Part shown: positions 11,755-23,249 of the stretch, in pieces
Layout: each line of letters begins with the position of its first letter
Position numbering within the stretch: the stretch's first letter is position 1
From: Ophiocordyceps camponoti-saundersi (nom. inval.)
Taxonomy: Eukaryota > Ascomycota > Sordariomycetes > Hypocreales > Ophiocordycipitaceae
DNA length: 64,000 nucleotides
Assembly: GCA_003339415.1 (NCBI GenBank)
Contig: PDHQ01000195.1
Span: forward strand, 1-64,000
Direction: 5' to 3'
Position numbers and translations under genes: made by a program
The notes under the pieces: generated by a model
Database searches by the model: none
What the model saw: only the letters and a program-made list of their open reading frames with translations
Told to the model about the DNA's origin: nothing

Positions 11755-12357
11755 GTCTAGGCCTTAGGCCTTTCTAGTTTATATTTCTCCCTTAAAACCG
11801 CGGCTTTATTCCTTATAACTATTAACCTTTTACTTAGTTTAAAAAGTTTTATTATTATAACTCCGGGGGTCTTAGCCTTAAACTTACTAACTAGGTTTTT
11901 CCTTATTATAATAGCGGTTTTTTCCTTTATAACTACTAACTTACTATTTAGTTCGGAAGATTTCCTTTTTTTAATTATTAAAGTCTTAGCCTTATAAGTA
12001 TTAACTAGGATCTTCGTAATTTATATTACGAGTTCGTTTTTTATAACTCCGGACTCTTTTTTTATATTAAAATATATAGTATTTATAGCCGCTATAGTCT
12101 CCGGCTTAGGCGTGCTAACCTTATTCTTCGTAATTATAATCCCGCTTTTATTTTTCTTAACTACGGACTTATCTTTTAGTTTAGAACGTATAGTTTTTAT
12201 AACTACTATTATCTCTAGCTTAGACATATTAACCTTATTCTTTATAGTTATTATTATAATTTTATTTTTTTTAACTCCGGTCTTCTCCTTTATTAGTATT
12301 ATCGCTATATCCTCCCCTTATAAATTATTTATAGCTCTATCTTTTACCTTACGCTAG
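11755..12357 (-). pseudogene. Relic of a basic protein with five 38-residue tandem repeats
   Basis: The DNA repeats with an exact 114-bp period, unit starts at 11755, 11869, 11983, 12097 and 12211. The minus strand, read from 12357 to about 11770, is open in one frame except for three stops of the type RIP makes (one near 12320, TAA at 12021-12023, one near 11760). The deduced protein is rich in Lys, Ile, Val and Asn, with motifs such as KKNKSG and KNKVST recurring at unit spacing. A Met at 12225-12227 is internal, not a convincing start. There are no signal peptide or membrane signs. The plus strand also has an 81-codon open stretch (12112-12357) that is very hydrophobic and looks like a shadow. 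A period that is a whole number of codons supports selection on the protein. Function is unknown; a disordered, nucleic-acid-binding or secreted repeat protein would be possible. Confidence 0.5.
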
Positions 12358-12934
12358 TTAGTAAGTATTATTTTTACTATTATTATTTTTAAAGCTTATA
12401 AGTAATAGTCTTAAATTTCTATTATATAATAATTATTATAAGAGGGCTTTTATTATAAAAGGTAGCGAATAAGTATAATATAGTTAGTAAGTATAATAAT
12501 AAAAAATTTAAGCTATACTATTTAGCTACTTAAGCTACTAGCTTAGTTATATAAGTGCTAAGAACTTAGATATCTAGCGTAAGCTATAATTTAAAATCTC
12601 GTATATTATTAAGTATAACTATATAACTTATTATTTCTTAGTTTATAGTTAAAATTATCCGATACCTTCTAATATTATATATACCTAATCTAATTCCGAT
12701 TTATAATTTTAAACCTCTTATTTAAATAACTTTAACTCGTTTTTTATAAACTCTATTTATAGTCTTTTACTTACTTTTTCTCTAACCCTTATATTCTATA
12801 CTTTAAAGCTATTAATCTTAAGTTCTAAGATATACTTAGTATCTAAGTAAATAATTATTATTACTACTTAAAATATTTATTTATTATATAACTATATATT
12901 ATCTTATATTATATAAAAGAAATACTATATTTAT
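12358..12934. other. AT-rich interval, no gene seen
   Basis: Read in both directions, this interval shows only short frames broken by TAA/TAG and no match to the local repeats. Confidence 0.5.
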
Positions 12935-13395
12935 AGCTAAAAATAAGAGAAATAAGATAATAGAAGATATAAACCGCTATATTAAACTTTTAGTATTTTA
13001 AAATAATTACTTAAATTAGTAGCTTTTAGCAAAAAAGGGTAAAGTTTAAAATAATATTATAATTCTATTTAGTAAAGTTTTTACCTTAAGTCTTTTCTAA
13101 AACTTAACTTATAATTTATAACTTTTATAATATTTATAAAGATAAGGTTAAGGGCTAAATTTTATTTAATTCCTTCCTCTTTTAAGGGAAACTAATATAC
13201 GCTATATACTTAGGTATAGCCCTTATCTTATCTTAATTACCTTCTATATCCTAATCTTTAAAAGCCCTTAAGGGAAAAAAAAAAGAGGTTAAAAAAGTAT
13301 TTAATTAAACCTTATATAAACCTTTTATATTTCCCTAGCTAGGACTAATATGTTTTTTTATTATAAACTTAGTAATATTATTATAATTATTAAAT
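12935..13395 (+). mobile_element. MITE-like repeat copy 5, left end missing
   Basis: The sequence matches the family from the aataagagaaataag position onward (compare 23410-23830). Its left ~130 bp is absent and its right end is decayed. Confidence 0.5.
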
Positions 13396-13449
13396 TAAAC
13401 TATATATTATTATATATTATAACTTTTTATATTAAACTAACTATTTTAG

Positions 13450-13856
13450 TGCGGGAGGTTTATTATCGTAGTTTTTAACTAAAATAAGGCGGAATCTTTA
13501 GCTATATCTTTTAAGCGAGTAAGATTATAAGCTAAATAGTAAATTTCTATAAATAAGGTTATTAAAAGTTAAGTTTTTATATAATAATAAGAGAAATTAT
13601 AAAAATAATATTAGGAATAATTTAATTAAGTTTTTAAAGTCTTATAGTAAATATTTAATATAGTAATTTATTATATAAAAAGTAAAGTTTAAAGTAAAGC
13701 TATAATTCCGTCCGCTAAAGTTTTTACTATAAGTTTACCTAAAGCTTAATTTATAATATACGATTTTAATAATATATCTAAAAAAAAGCTTTAAGGCTAA
13801 TTACTTACTTAATTTCTTCCTTACTTAAGGGAAACTAAACTACTTTATATATTTTA
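13450..13856 (+). mobile_element. MITE-like repeat copy 6, truncated
   Basis: The left part of the element is present, with the tttttaactaaaataagg and gaaactaaactac blocks. It stops abruptly at about 13856, where another copy begins part-way through its own sequence. This suggests recombination between tandem copies. Confidence 0.5.
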
Positions 13857-14283
13857 AAAAAACTATTTAATTAAGTATAAAAAAAAAACTTTAAAATAAG
13901 TATTTAAATTAGTAATTTATAGTATAAAGGTATAAGATTTATAATAAAGTTATAATTCCGTTTTTCTAAAATTTTTACTATAAGTCCTCTTTAAGACTTA
14001 ACTTACTATATATTACTTTTAAGATAGCTATAAAGATAAGGTTAGGGGCTAATTATTCCTTAATTTCTTCCTCTTTTTAAGAGAAACTAATCTACGCTAT
14101 ATATTTCTTAATAGCCTTTATCTTATCTTAACCCCTTTTATATCTTAGTTTTTAAAAGCTTTTAGGGGGACGGAGGCGTTAAGATACTATTTAATCTAAC
14201 TTAATATAAGCTCCTAAGAGCTCCCTAGCTAATATTAACACGTATTTTATCTTTTCTATATATCGGCTACCGCTATAAACTAG
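13857..14283 (+). mobile_element. MITE-like repeat copy 7
   Basis: It starts at the internal aactatttaattaag block and runs to the taccgctataaac terminus at about 14280. It abuts the truncated copy on its left. Confidence 0.5.
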
Positions 14284-14415
14284 TTTATAATAGTTACTTT
14301 CCTATCTTAACCGCTTTTTATATTAATCTTTAGAAGGTCTTATAAATAAAAAAAAAAAATAGTTTAGGGATTTTACTAAGCGCTATATAAGTCCTTAAAA
14401 GGCGCCTATCCTAAA
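14284..14415 (+). mobile_element. MITE-like fragment, split by a Gypsy insertion
   Basis: The block from tagttactttcctatcttaa to cgcctatcctaaa matches the right-hand part of the MITE-like family. The matching continuation (cttatatacgttttctttaag) is found at 21719-21755, on the other side of the Gypsy element, so the LTR element inserted into this copy. Confidence 0.55.
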
Positions 14416-14842
14416 TATTATAGCCGTGAAATATATTAACTAAATAATAATATTAGCACTATAAATAAAGATTCTAAGCTAAGGAGAAAGGAAAAGAAAA
14501 AAGGAAAACTCTTATAAGCGAGATCTTAGTAAAATATATAAAAGTATATACTAGTAGAGATAGGAGAGGGTATAGGGAAATCCTAGTAAAATGTTAACTT
14601 TATTTCTAGGTAATTTCCTATTAAGGTCTTTTTAGGGATTTTATAATAAGGTTTCTAATATTATATAATTATAGTCGGAAATCTTTAGAAATTACCGTAA
14701 AATATTTAGAGGAAATCCTTATAATTACTAGCGCGTAATATTTTATAATAAGGTTTCTAAGGTCACGTAACTATAATTAGAAATCTTTAAAAATCACCGT
14801 AAAATATTTAAAGGAAATCCCTATAATTACTAGCGCGTAATA
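14416..14842 (-). repeat. 3' LTR of the minus-strand Gypsy element
   Basis: The copy is 427 bp, the same length as its partner at 21288. It contains an internal tandem duplication: the block with ggtttctaa...aaatattta...tagcgcgtaata occurs twice (about 14640-14738 and 14744-14842). Confidence 0.9.
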
Positions 14843-14964
14843 CTACCCCCTAATAAAGGTTTTAATATACTTATTAAAACTAGTAACGGCGATAATATAG
14901 CTAGGTACCTAGGGAAATAGCTATATTATTTTAGTCGTTATCCTAATATTTATAATCTATAGCG

Positions 14965-15160
14965 GCGGCTTTAACTTAATATTAAAAATTAATAAGTAGA
15001 CTAGCGGTATTTAGGAAACGGTTATAGAATTCCTTAAAGGTTATAAGCGTATAATAGAAATTCCTAGCTAAGTACTATATCTTATTTAAATTATAATTAC
15101 GCTAGCGGACTTAATATTCTAACTAATAACGCTATCTAGTAACCTAAAACTAGAGGATCT
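14965..15160 (-). pseudogene. Chromodomain-like C-terminus of Gypsy pol
   Basis: The reverse complement of this stretch matches 45525-45690 of the plus-strand element, where a frame recalling VRWxxY...W and a tail like FxxFHxxxxxxPGPP can be read after allowing for RIP changes. Such a domain at the end of integrase defines chromoviruses and steers integration by binding modified histones. It lies just inside the 3' LTR, the normal position. Confidence 0.5.
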
Positions 15161-18100
15161 GCTTAACCTCCTATTCTAATATACCGTTAATATTTTCTAG
15201 CTTAGCGGGAGATATCTCTTACCTTAGTAGCGGATCTATAGCGGCTTTCTAAAGGCAGTCGGTATAAAATAAGTTTATTATCTAGTAATTATCTAGTAAG
15301 TTAAAGATATAGCTATAGCCTCGTTCCTTAATAACCGTAAAAAGTCTTAACTATTATATATCTAAGTATATTATAAGTATAGTTATAAAAAAGCCCTTAC
15401 GGCTAAGGAATACCTTATCGCTAACTATAAAGTTTACTAGGTAACGCTTCTTATTAGCTTATATTTCTTACCTATCGTAAGCTTTCTTAGCGGCGTTTTA
15501 AGCTTACTATTATACTTCCTACGCGCGGGCAACGAGTTTATAAGCTATAGTAATTAGGCTTAGGGTAGTTAAGGAACTTAGGGGACTAGCTACTAAGAGG
15601 GGGTTCCGTATATCCTTACTAAGGGTAACTATAAGCGGTGCTATACTAATTAAAGCGTACTACGAGGAGTTATACGCGAAATCTAGCGTAAGAAAGAAAG
15701 TACTTTAATTATTCTAATATTTATTTATATAAAACTATAGCTTTTAATTTAAGTACTAGTTAGTTACCTCTACGCTACCTTATATTTATAAGTATAAGGC
15801 ATTATTATAGCGATACTTAATACTAGTTAACTAATTAATTTTACTAAGAAATCTTAAAATAAATAGGCCGGCGTTATTAGTAATTTATATATCTAATATA
15901 CCGAAAAGATAATAAAAGTATTAAAAGTAGCGTCCGCCAAGCACTTTTACTATATTATTCTTCTTACTTAATAATATAGCGATAATCTAGCTTAGCTTAT
16001 AGATAAAAGTTTAAATATAGTTATACCTAAAGCAGTCTTCTAATATAACTTTCCTATTATAAGCTATATACTCTTATATAGAAGTTAGAATAAGTAAAAA
16101 GTATAGTAAGCTTAAGGTCTTATCTTATAGGGTCTTATTCTTTTAATACTTATAATAATTATAAATATATTAATAAATATCCTATTTTATTCTAAGCTAG
16201 TAATAGTCTCGCCGGAGTATCTAGGTAATCTTATTTTAGCTATTATAAGCGAAAATAGCCAGCTTATATATATTCCGAATTAAGGTAGTATAAAGAAAAA
16301 GCCGCTTCTAACTATCTTATTTAGGAATAACTAGGAGGTTACTATAGAATCTAAAATCCTAGCTTACGTTCTCCTTTTAGATTAGTTATACTAACTCTAC
16401 TCCTAATAAGGTAAAGTTTTCTCCGAGGCGGACTAAGGTAATTATAAAAGTTAAGGTTAGGACTTCGAATTTAAGGCTTTCCGAAGGAATTATTATAAGC
16501 GTCCTTTCCTTCTTCTTACGGGCTTTTATAGTTAGAAGCTTAGCTATCTTATATAAAAAGGTATTAGTAGCTATATTTAACTAGCTAGGTTAATATAAGA
16601 AATAAATATCGAACTAAGTAAGGAAATTAGATTATTAAACTTAGTAAATAGAGAGTAATCTTTTCGTTATAAAGTAAACTAAGGCCTTATAGTTTATAAT
16701 TATATTAAACTTCTAACTAAGTAATTTCGGGTAAAAATACTTAAGGCTTTATATAACGGTAAGAAGTTTACGGTTTTAAATTAAGTATATATATTTAGCC
16801 GGGTTTATTATTTTTAAAAAGAAGCTTATTAGCTTTTACGCTTAGTTATTTTACTATTATTAAAGTATACTAGCGGTAGCGTTCTAAGAGGCGTTAGTTT
16901 TAAGCTAGGTTAGGAGTTTAAGATAGAAGAAAGTAAGTATTAAAGCTTATATAGCTAGTTCTTTTATCTTATTAAAAGCCTCCTTTTATTCCGATCTAAG
17001 CTTAAAAGTAATATCTTTTTTTAGAAAATAGTTTAAGGGTTTTACGGTAATATTAATATAGTAATAGAAAATCCGAATAAAGTTATATAATCTTACGAAT
17101 AAACGGATAGCTTTATAATTTTAAAAATCTTTAAATTTCTAATCTTAGATCGCTTATACTTTATAAGGGTTTACGCTTATTCCTTAGCTTATATATAATA
17201 TTATACTAAGATAGTTAACTTTAGTAACGTTAAACTTTAATTTCTAAATATCCCCTTATAAGTTCGCTTAGTATAAGCGCTAAATTACTTCTTAGTATTT
17301 TTTTTAGTATTCCTCTTCTTCGCTATTTAAGTAAATTAATATATTATTAGCGTACGCACTTATATAGCGGTTAAGGAGATTATAAAGTTAAGCGTTAATA
17401 AAGTTTTAAAACTACGCAAGTTTTACTTTAAAGCTAAATAGGAGAATAAGCTAATAGAATATATTAAATTTTATATAAAAAGCTATAAGGTACTTACTAT
17501 ACCGCCTTCGGAGAAGAGGCACGCTTAACCGGCGGAGGTTATACTCTTATCGTAAAGGGGGTGCCGGCGCGGGCCTTATAGCGGGGCGGGAAGGAGGCCT
17601 TTTAAAAAAAGATTAAGTCTTCGAATAAGGTTTTAGTAATATAACTATACGCGAAAAGATACTATTTAAAGACTTAGCGGAGTTCCCTTATAGTTACTAT
17701 TAATAGCGTAATAAACGTAAACCGGATTTATAATAAAGGTATAGTAATATAAGCGGAGATTTTTAACGTAGAATTATATAAGCTAAAAGTTTAACCTTAG
17801 TAATACTTTAAGTGCTACTAGCTTAGATATATCGCTAAATATTATATAGCGAAGCTATAATATAGCCGGTATTTAGCCTCTCCGTACGCGGAGGGTAAGT
17901 TAGCTTACCTTATAGCGTACGGAAAGAGACTATACTACTACCCTCTCTATTAGGGGACTTACCCCGGGTAAAGTTAACTTTACCTTAAAACGAGAGCGGC
18001 GTAGGACTAGGCGAAAAATACTTATATTTCCTAACCCCGGAGATTTATAAATTAGAACTTTATATATACCGCCCCTCCTCCCCCTCTAGCGCTAACTAGA

Positions 18101-19960
18101 GTTTAATAGTAGCTAGGGCGGAAACGTTAGAGAGCGAATATAATAGCTCCGCCTCTAACCCCCTTTCTAAACTTATCCGCGGCTCCGCTATAATAGTTAG
18201 GCCGCTTTTTAGAACTAGCTATTATAAGGTCCGTTATAAGCTAGTAAAACCTCTATACGTTCCTTAGTTATATTAATAAAGCCTTAATCGAACGGATTAT
18301 TTAGGATATTATAATTAAGCGTAGAGATTCGGTTTATAGCGATAATAACGCTTAGGAAAATAAGTAGCTATATAGACTCCGCACCGGACCCGGATTACGT
18401 ATACTCTTATTATTACGAACTCCGCTTTAGAGGATATATCGGCTTCCTAATTACTTATTATTACTAGACCTATCTAAGGTATAGAGTACTAGGTGCGGAC
18501 TTAGTCCGGCCCTAAACTAAGGTAACGCTTAAGGGGAGGGTTTTACTCTAAGTTCTTTAGTTTTTCCTACTCCTAAAATATATATAGGATAGTTTTAAGC
18601 TATATTAAGCATACTAGCGTATAAATATTATTATTATTATAAAGTACTTAGAGTTAGGGTTAAGATGGAGATAGTAAAATGCTTAAATAATATTAATTTT
18701 CGAAAACTATTTCGCCTCCTAGTAGCTAAACGTAATACTTTCTAAAAAGGGAGCGGGCGAGATCTAACTCTTTAAGTAATCGTTTATTTATTAGTAGTTA
18801 ATATAAAAGCGTTAAGCTATTAAGTATAGCTTTAGGGCGAAGAAAATAAAGGCGGCGTAAGGGCTAATATCTAGCTTAATAAAATTAATTTTAAGTAAGT
18901 AATTAATAATCTCCTTTTCTAAAAGTAAGTATTTTACTAATATCTTATAAAAAGGAGGTTTTACTAAGTTTAAAGGCTTTTTAAGTTTTAAGGTTATATT
19001 ATAGCTAGGCTAGGAATAAGCTAAAATATAAGCTTCTATCTTACTAAAAAATCTTTTAAGGTGCGTAAAAGCTAAAGGAATTATACTATATATATAAGTA
19101 ATATATTTAAGTTTTTTACCTTAAGAAAACGGGATTTCCTATCCTATATATATATAGCTAGCTAAGCTTAGCTTCGTAATTATAGTTAGGTTATTATTAT
19201 TATCTTCTAACTTTATAAGTATCTTAGGTATTAATAAGGTTATTTTTTCCTATTACTTATAGTAAGAGTTTTATTAAATTTAGTAAATAAGTTACTTTTT
19301 TAAAATATCCTTATCTATATTATTAGTATCTTAGTTATTCTTAGTTAAGGTTTAAGCTAGCTTCTTTTCCTTCGTAAGCTATATAAAGTCCTTTTTCCTT
19401 TATAAGCGTTAAAAAATCTAATACTTACGCTTATCTTAATAAAGAAGGCGGTTCTAGCGCTTAATATCTGCTTAAATAGCTAAGTTTAGATTTTTATTAA
19501 AAAAGGGCTTTTTAAGTAATAGGATCGAAGGCGAGTACTTAGTAAGGGCGGGTAAGTTATCTAGCTAAACTAATTTCTAGGCCGTATAGTTAAGTAATAA
19601 CCTCTTTTTTACTATTTAAAATAAGCTAATAAAAAGATCCTAAGCGTAGTTAGTTACCTAGTAAATTTCCTATAGAAAATACTATTTATCGATTATTAAA
19701 GTAATAATTAAGTATTTATAAATTAAGCTAGCCTAATAGCTTTAAAAATTAATAAAAAGGATAGGACGGATAGGGATAAGCTTAGCGCCTAAGCGTTTTA
19801 TTACTTACTTCGTAAAATAATAACTAATTAAAAAATAGGCGTTTACTCCGGTATTATATAAAGTAAAGGTATAAAAAGCTATATTATTAATTTAAACTTA
19901 ACTATTAATAGTAAATAACTTTTTTACTTTCTATCTTATATATAATACTTTTAAGACTAT
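14966..19960 (-). pseudogene. Gypsy pol relic (protease, RT, RNase H, integrase)
   Basis: This is the pol region of the minus-strand Gypsy, read right to left. The RT catalytic motif YADD is recognisable at 17343-17354 (reverse strand) as TAC GCT AAT AAT, so both catalytic Asp codons have become Asn through RIP. The order is gag at the right, then pol, then chromodomain at the left. The 1.15-kb insertion at 17497-18643 cuts the RT just before the stretch leading into the YADD motif. Many TAA/TAG codons interrupt the frame. The counterpart at 42000-45700 helps to align the parts. Confidence 0.75.
17497..18643 (+). mobile_element. Nested GC-richer insertion with LINE ORF1-like zinc-knuckle relic
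   Basis: Comparison with the plus-strand element shows a clean interruption: gtactta (17490-17496) is repeated at 18644-18650, a 7-bp target duplication. The insert is much GC-richer than its surroundings. Read on the plus strand from about 17690, it resembles ORF1 (Gag-like) of Tad/I-type LINEs: a basic region, then CCHC knuckle-like remnants (near 17812-17850 and 17855-17910) with YIAK and SPYAEGK residues. The right end is a short TTA-repeat tail (18620-18643), as LINE 3' ends often have. No reverse transcriptase ORF2 is present, so this would be an internally deleted or non-autonomous copy. The knuckle cysteines are partly lost, and the assignment is tentative. Confidence 0.5.
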
Positions 19961-21280
19961 TAAGGAGCTTTATAATAGTTTTACTTTTTTCCTAAATCGG
20001 AGTTATTTAACTAAATAAAGTTAAGTAAAAGCGTTTAAACTTTATAAACTCTCCCTATTTTTTATTAATTAAGGTAGTCCTTAGCTATATAGCTTTTTTT
20101 TTTATAAATAAAATAGGTGCTATTTTCCTAGTAAACTTTCTTCTCGCTTTTACTAAAAGCTTAGCTTTTTTAGTAAAAGGTTATAGTTATAATTATAATC
20201 TTTTTTTACTTTTCTAAAGTAACTTTTTTACTTACTTAGCTTTTATAGGAAAACTTCTAATAAGTTAACTTCTTTTTTTAGCAGAATATAGCGTTTTTTA
20301 CGTACTTATAGAATTCCTTATATATTATATATAAATTTTTAGCTTTTATAAGAAAGCTTAAGTTAAGACTAGTAAGTAAATAATCTTAAAATATATATTT
20401 AATCTAAGCTAAAAAAACTTAAGTTTTAGCTATAAGGTAGTTAAACTCTATAAGGAACTTTTAAATTTCTTACTTATTTATTAATAAAAAGTTTAGTTTA
20501 TAAAGTTAGTTTATAGCTTTTATAAATTTATTAAGATTTCCGTAAGTAAACTTTAAGTATTAGATTATCTTAGCTAATTTAGAAAAAGAGCGTTCTTTTA
20601 AGTTATATTAAGTTTCTAAAAGTTTGCGAGCTTTCTCTTCTAACGCGCGGAATAATATACTTATCTAGTCTTACTTATTTTAAAAAGTTATCTTATTAGA
20701 CCTTATCTTATCTTTTAGGTTTATAAGGAAAGTATTAAAATCTTTTTTTTTACTTAAAAACTTACTTACCTCCTTATAGTAAACTTTTATAAAATTAAAA
20801 TAAAAGGGGTTTAGCTATCTTACTAAGGCTATTAGCGTAAAAGTATCCTAAGCGGCTTTTTTAGTTAGGATAAATATCTTTTTATTTATTTTAAATATAG
20901 TTAATATTTCTTAATAGGTCCTTTTTATATTTAAGTCTTAATTTTTCTAAGTTAACTAACCTTAAAGTTTTATAACTTACGCTTATAATTACGCTATCTT
21001 TACACGCTACTTTTATAATATAGTTATATTAGTAATATTTTAGGAAAAGGTAGCTATTATTATAGTTTAGTTTTCGCTAATACCCTATTTTATTATAAGG
21101 TTAGGCGTCTCTAAGGCGAGTCTCCTTAATCGCTTAAAAGTTTAATTAGGGGCTTTAAATATATATCTTAAAGCTAGTTATAGTTTAAGTTTTAATTATA
21201 TATAAATTTTTTTCTATCTTATATAAGAATATAAAAGTAAGGTATAAGTTTCTTAATTACTTACTAGCGAATTTAAGCTT
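19960..21280 (-). pseudogene. Gypsy gag relic (minus strand)
   Basis: This region is the inverse of 40540-41900. The zinc-knuckle block of that copy (Tyr codons replacing Cys/His) has its counterpart at about 20085-20130. The capsid-like part lies between 20350 and 20900. Gag would have formed the particle that packages the element's RNA. Stops are frequent and no start codon survives. Confidence 0.65.
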
Positions 21281-21287
21281 AGAATAG

Positions 21288-21714
21288 TATTATAGCTATA
21301 AAATACGTTAATTAAATAATAATATTAGTATTATAAATAAAGATTTTAAGCTAAGGAGAAAGGAAAAGAAAGAGGGAAAACTCTTATAAGTAAGATTTTA
21401 GTAAAATATATAAAAGTATATGCTAATAAAAATAGGAGAGGGTATAGGGAAATCTTAGTAAAAGGTTAACTTTATTTCTAAGTAATTTCTTATTAAGGTC
21501 TTCTTAGGGATTTTACGATAAGGTTTTTAAAGTTATATAATTATAATTAGAAATCCTCGGAAATTACTATAAAATGTTTAGAGGAAATCCTTATAATTAC
21601 TAGCGCGTAACATTTTATAATAAGGTTTTTAAGGTTACGTAACTATAGTTAGAAATCCTCGGAAATTACTATAAAATGTTTAAAGGAAATCCTTATAATT
21701 ACTAGCATATAATA
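21288..21714 (-). repeat. 5' LTR of the minus-strand Gypsy element
   Basis: The 427-bp copy pairs with 14416-14842. Its outer end reads tagcatataata where the partner has tagcgcgtaata. It carries the same internal tandem duplication (about 21510-21608 and 21614-21714). It would hold the promoter of the element. Confidence 0.9.
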
Positions 21715-21718
21715 CTAA

Positions 21719-21755
21719 ACTTATATACGTTTTCTTTAAGTATAAGTATAATTAT
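21719..21755 (+). mobile_element. Right-hand remnant of the MITE copy split by Gypsy
   Basis: The sequence cttatatacgttttctttaag continues the MITE fragment that stops at 14415. The Gypsy target duplication CTAAA corresponds to the family's ccctagctaaag segment. Confidence 0.45.
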
Positions 21756-21829
21756 TACTACTCTAATATATATATTCTCTTATATATATATATATTTACT
21801 TTTTTTTTATATAATCTATCCTTATATAT

Positions 21830-23249
21830 ATATATATACTTATACTTTTTTTTTTAATTTTCTTTTTCTCTTATTATATCTTTTTTAAGTTTTTTTAATT
21901 TTAATATTTATATTTTACTAGTTTACTAAACTCCTCCCGCTTAACTTATCTTATAGTTTATTTTTTTATAATATTTATATTACTTTACTTATTACTTACT
22001 TATTCCTTTTTACCTAAATTATTTAATTTTTCTTAATACTATACTTAATTCCTCTTTATTTTAATATTAATATCTCGTATTTTTTTTAACTATAACTTAT
22101 TATCTTATACTTCTTACTATTTTACTTAAACTTTTATAGCTAATCCCTTAAATCTTTATTTTTTAACTTTATTATATTATTATATATTTATATAAAAAGT
22201 ATATTTTTTAAATAGCTTAAATTACCTATATATTACTATTATTATTTCTTATATTACTTTTTATCTTACTCTCCCTTTACTTTTCTTTTACTTACTTTAT
22301 CTTATCTTTCTCCCCCTCTTCTCCTCTCCTTACTTATTATACCCTTAACGGCTAGAAAATAGCGTCCTAATAGTATTTATAATTATCTTATAAGATATCT
22401 CTTACTAATTATAATAACGCCTTATAATTATCAAGTACTTAGTATATTCTTTTTAATAAAGATTACTTAAATATTTTAATTACTTATTAAGATTAAGTTT
22501 TTTATTTATACTATCTTTATTTATATAATAATATACCTTATTTTAAAAATACTAATATCTAAGTATATATTACCTTTTATTTTTTTCTCTTATATACTTA
22601 TATTATTATTATTCCCTTATACTTTATATATATTAAAGAAAGTAATAAAAAAACTAACCCTTATCCTTATTAGATATTATATCCCTTTTATTATATCTAA
22701 CTTAATATCTTAAACTAATATCTTTTTATATTTTAATATCTTCTTTAGTATATATATACTAGGTATTATATTATTAACTATTACTAACTTTACTACTATT
22801 CTCCTTTAAGCTATCGTAATTATATTTTATTAGATAATAATATCTTAGAAATATCTACTAATTAATACTATATCCCCTTCTCTTATATTAATAAGGATAT
22901 TTTATTAGACGATATATATCTTTACTTTTATATTTACTAACTAGCTATTAAGTTTAGCGTAACTAATTTTTAGTTTTATACCTTAGAACTAATATCCTCT
23001 TTTATAAGTAAAAACCTCTTTCTCCTTAACTCTTATTTAGTATTTAAGTTAATAGATAATATTTAGGAAATATATTAGTTAAAGCTTAAAGCTTTACGTA
23101 AATAGATAGCTACTATTATTATTACTTTTTTATAAATTAAAAAGCGAATACCTTAAGAATTATACTATATAATAAAGCTTTAACTTAGTTTAATATACTT
23201 AGTTATTAATTATTTATTTTATTACGATAATTATTATTTTATTATATAA
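21830..23249 (+). repeat. Segmental duplication unit 1 (pair of 24960-27480)
   Basis: A CT-rich promoter-like tract (21840-22330) is followed by a relic frame (22640-23240) and then directly by a MITE-like copy. The same order is seen at 24960-27541. Matching blocks include tttactagtttactaaactcc / tttactagtatactaaacccc, ccttatttaa around 22500 and 26700, and ttatatctaacttaa at 22693 and 26930. The second unit is longer because of an expanded tandem array. Confidence 0.6.
22640..23240 (+). pseudogene. Possible BTB/POZ-domain relic, copy 1
   Basis: The plus frame at about 22900-23180 is open but for TAA/TAG. It aligns residue by residue with the paralogous relic at 27080-27420: a YLYFYIYxxAxKFS block followed after about 70 residues by a basic IKKRI block. 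A pattern of (L/I)Y(L/V)...Y.LA.K(F/Y).I..L...(A/T)L followed by a basic tail is typical of the C-terminal half of fungal BTB/POZ proteins, which act as protein-interaction modules or ubiquitin-ligase adaptors. The N-terminal BTB core is not legible. Relics at 56330-57060 and 58490-59080 show a similar pattern. The family name is an inference from a weak pattern. Confidence 0.3.

Larger units (their letters stand above)
14416..21714 (-). mobile_element. Structurally complete Gypsy/chromovirus LTR retrotransposon (minus strand), RIP-inactivated
   Basis: Two 427-bp LTRs (14416-14842 and 21288-21714) flank 6.4 kb of internal DNA. The 5-bp sequence CTAAA is duplicated at 14411-14415 and 21715-21719, marking the target. 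The LTR termini read TA...TA where Gypsy LTRs have TG...CA, the expected RIP change. A polypurine tract complementary to ctaccccc (14843-14850) borders the 3' LTR. The element is the same family as 40138-46211: offsets from the 5' LTR to matching pol blocks are equal to within a few bases. It is 1.15 kb longer because of a nested insertion (17497-18643). All reading frames are broken, so it cannot move on its own. Confidence 0.9.

Noticed and set aside
12112..12357. 81-codon plus-strand open frame, hydrophobic, membrane-like
   Set aside because: It is the complement of the Lys-rich minus-strand repeat relic; AAA/AAG and AAT codons on one strand give TTT/CTT/ATT (Phe/Leu/Ile) on the other, so the hydrophobic look is an artefact.
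17860..17930. Hairpin around gtacgcggagggtaag / cttaccttatagcgtac as a structured RNA
   Set aside because: The pairing is short and imperfect, and the stretch is better explained as coding for the second knuckle-like region of the LINE-like relic.
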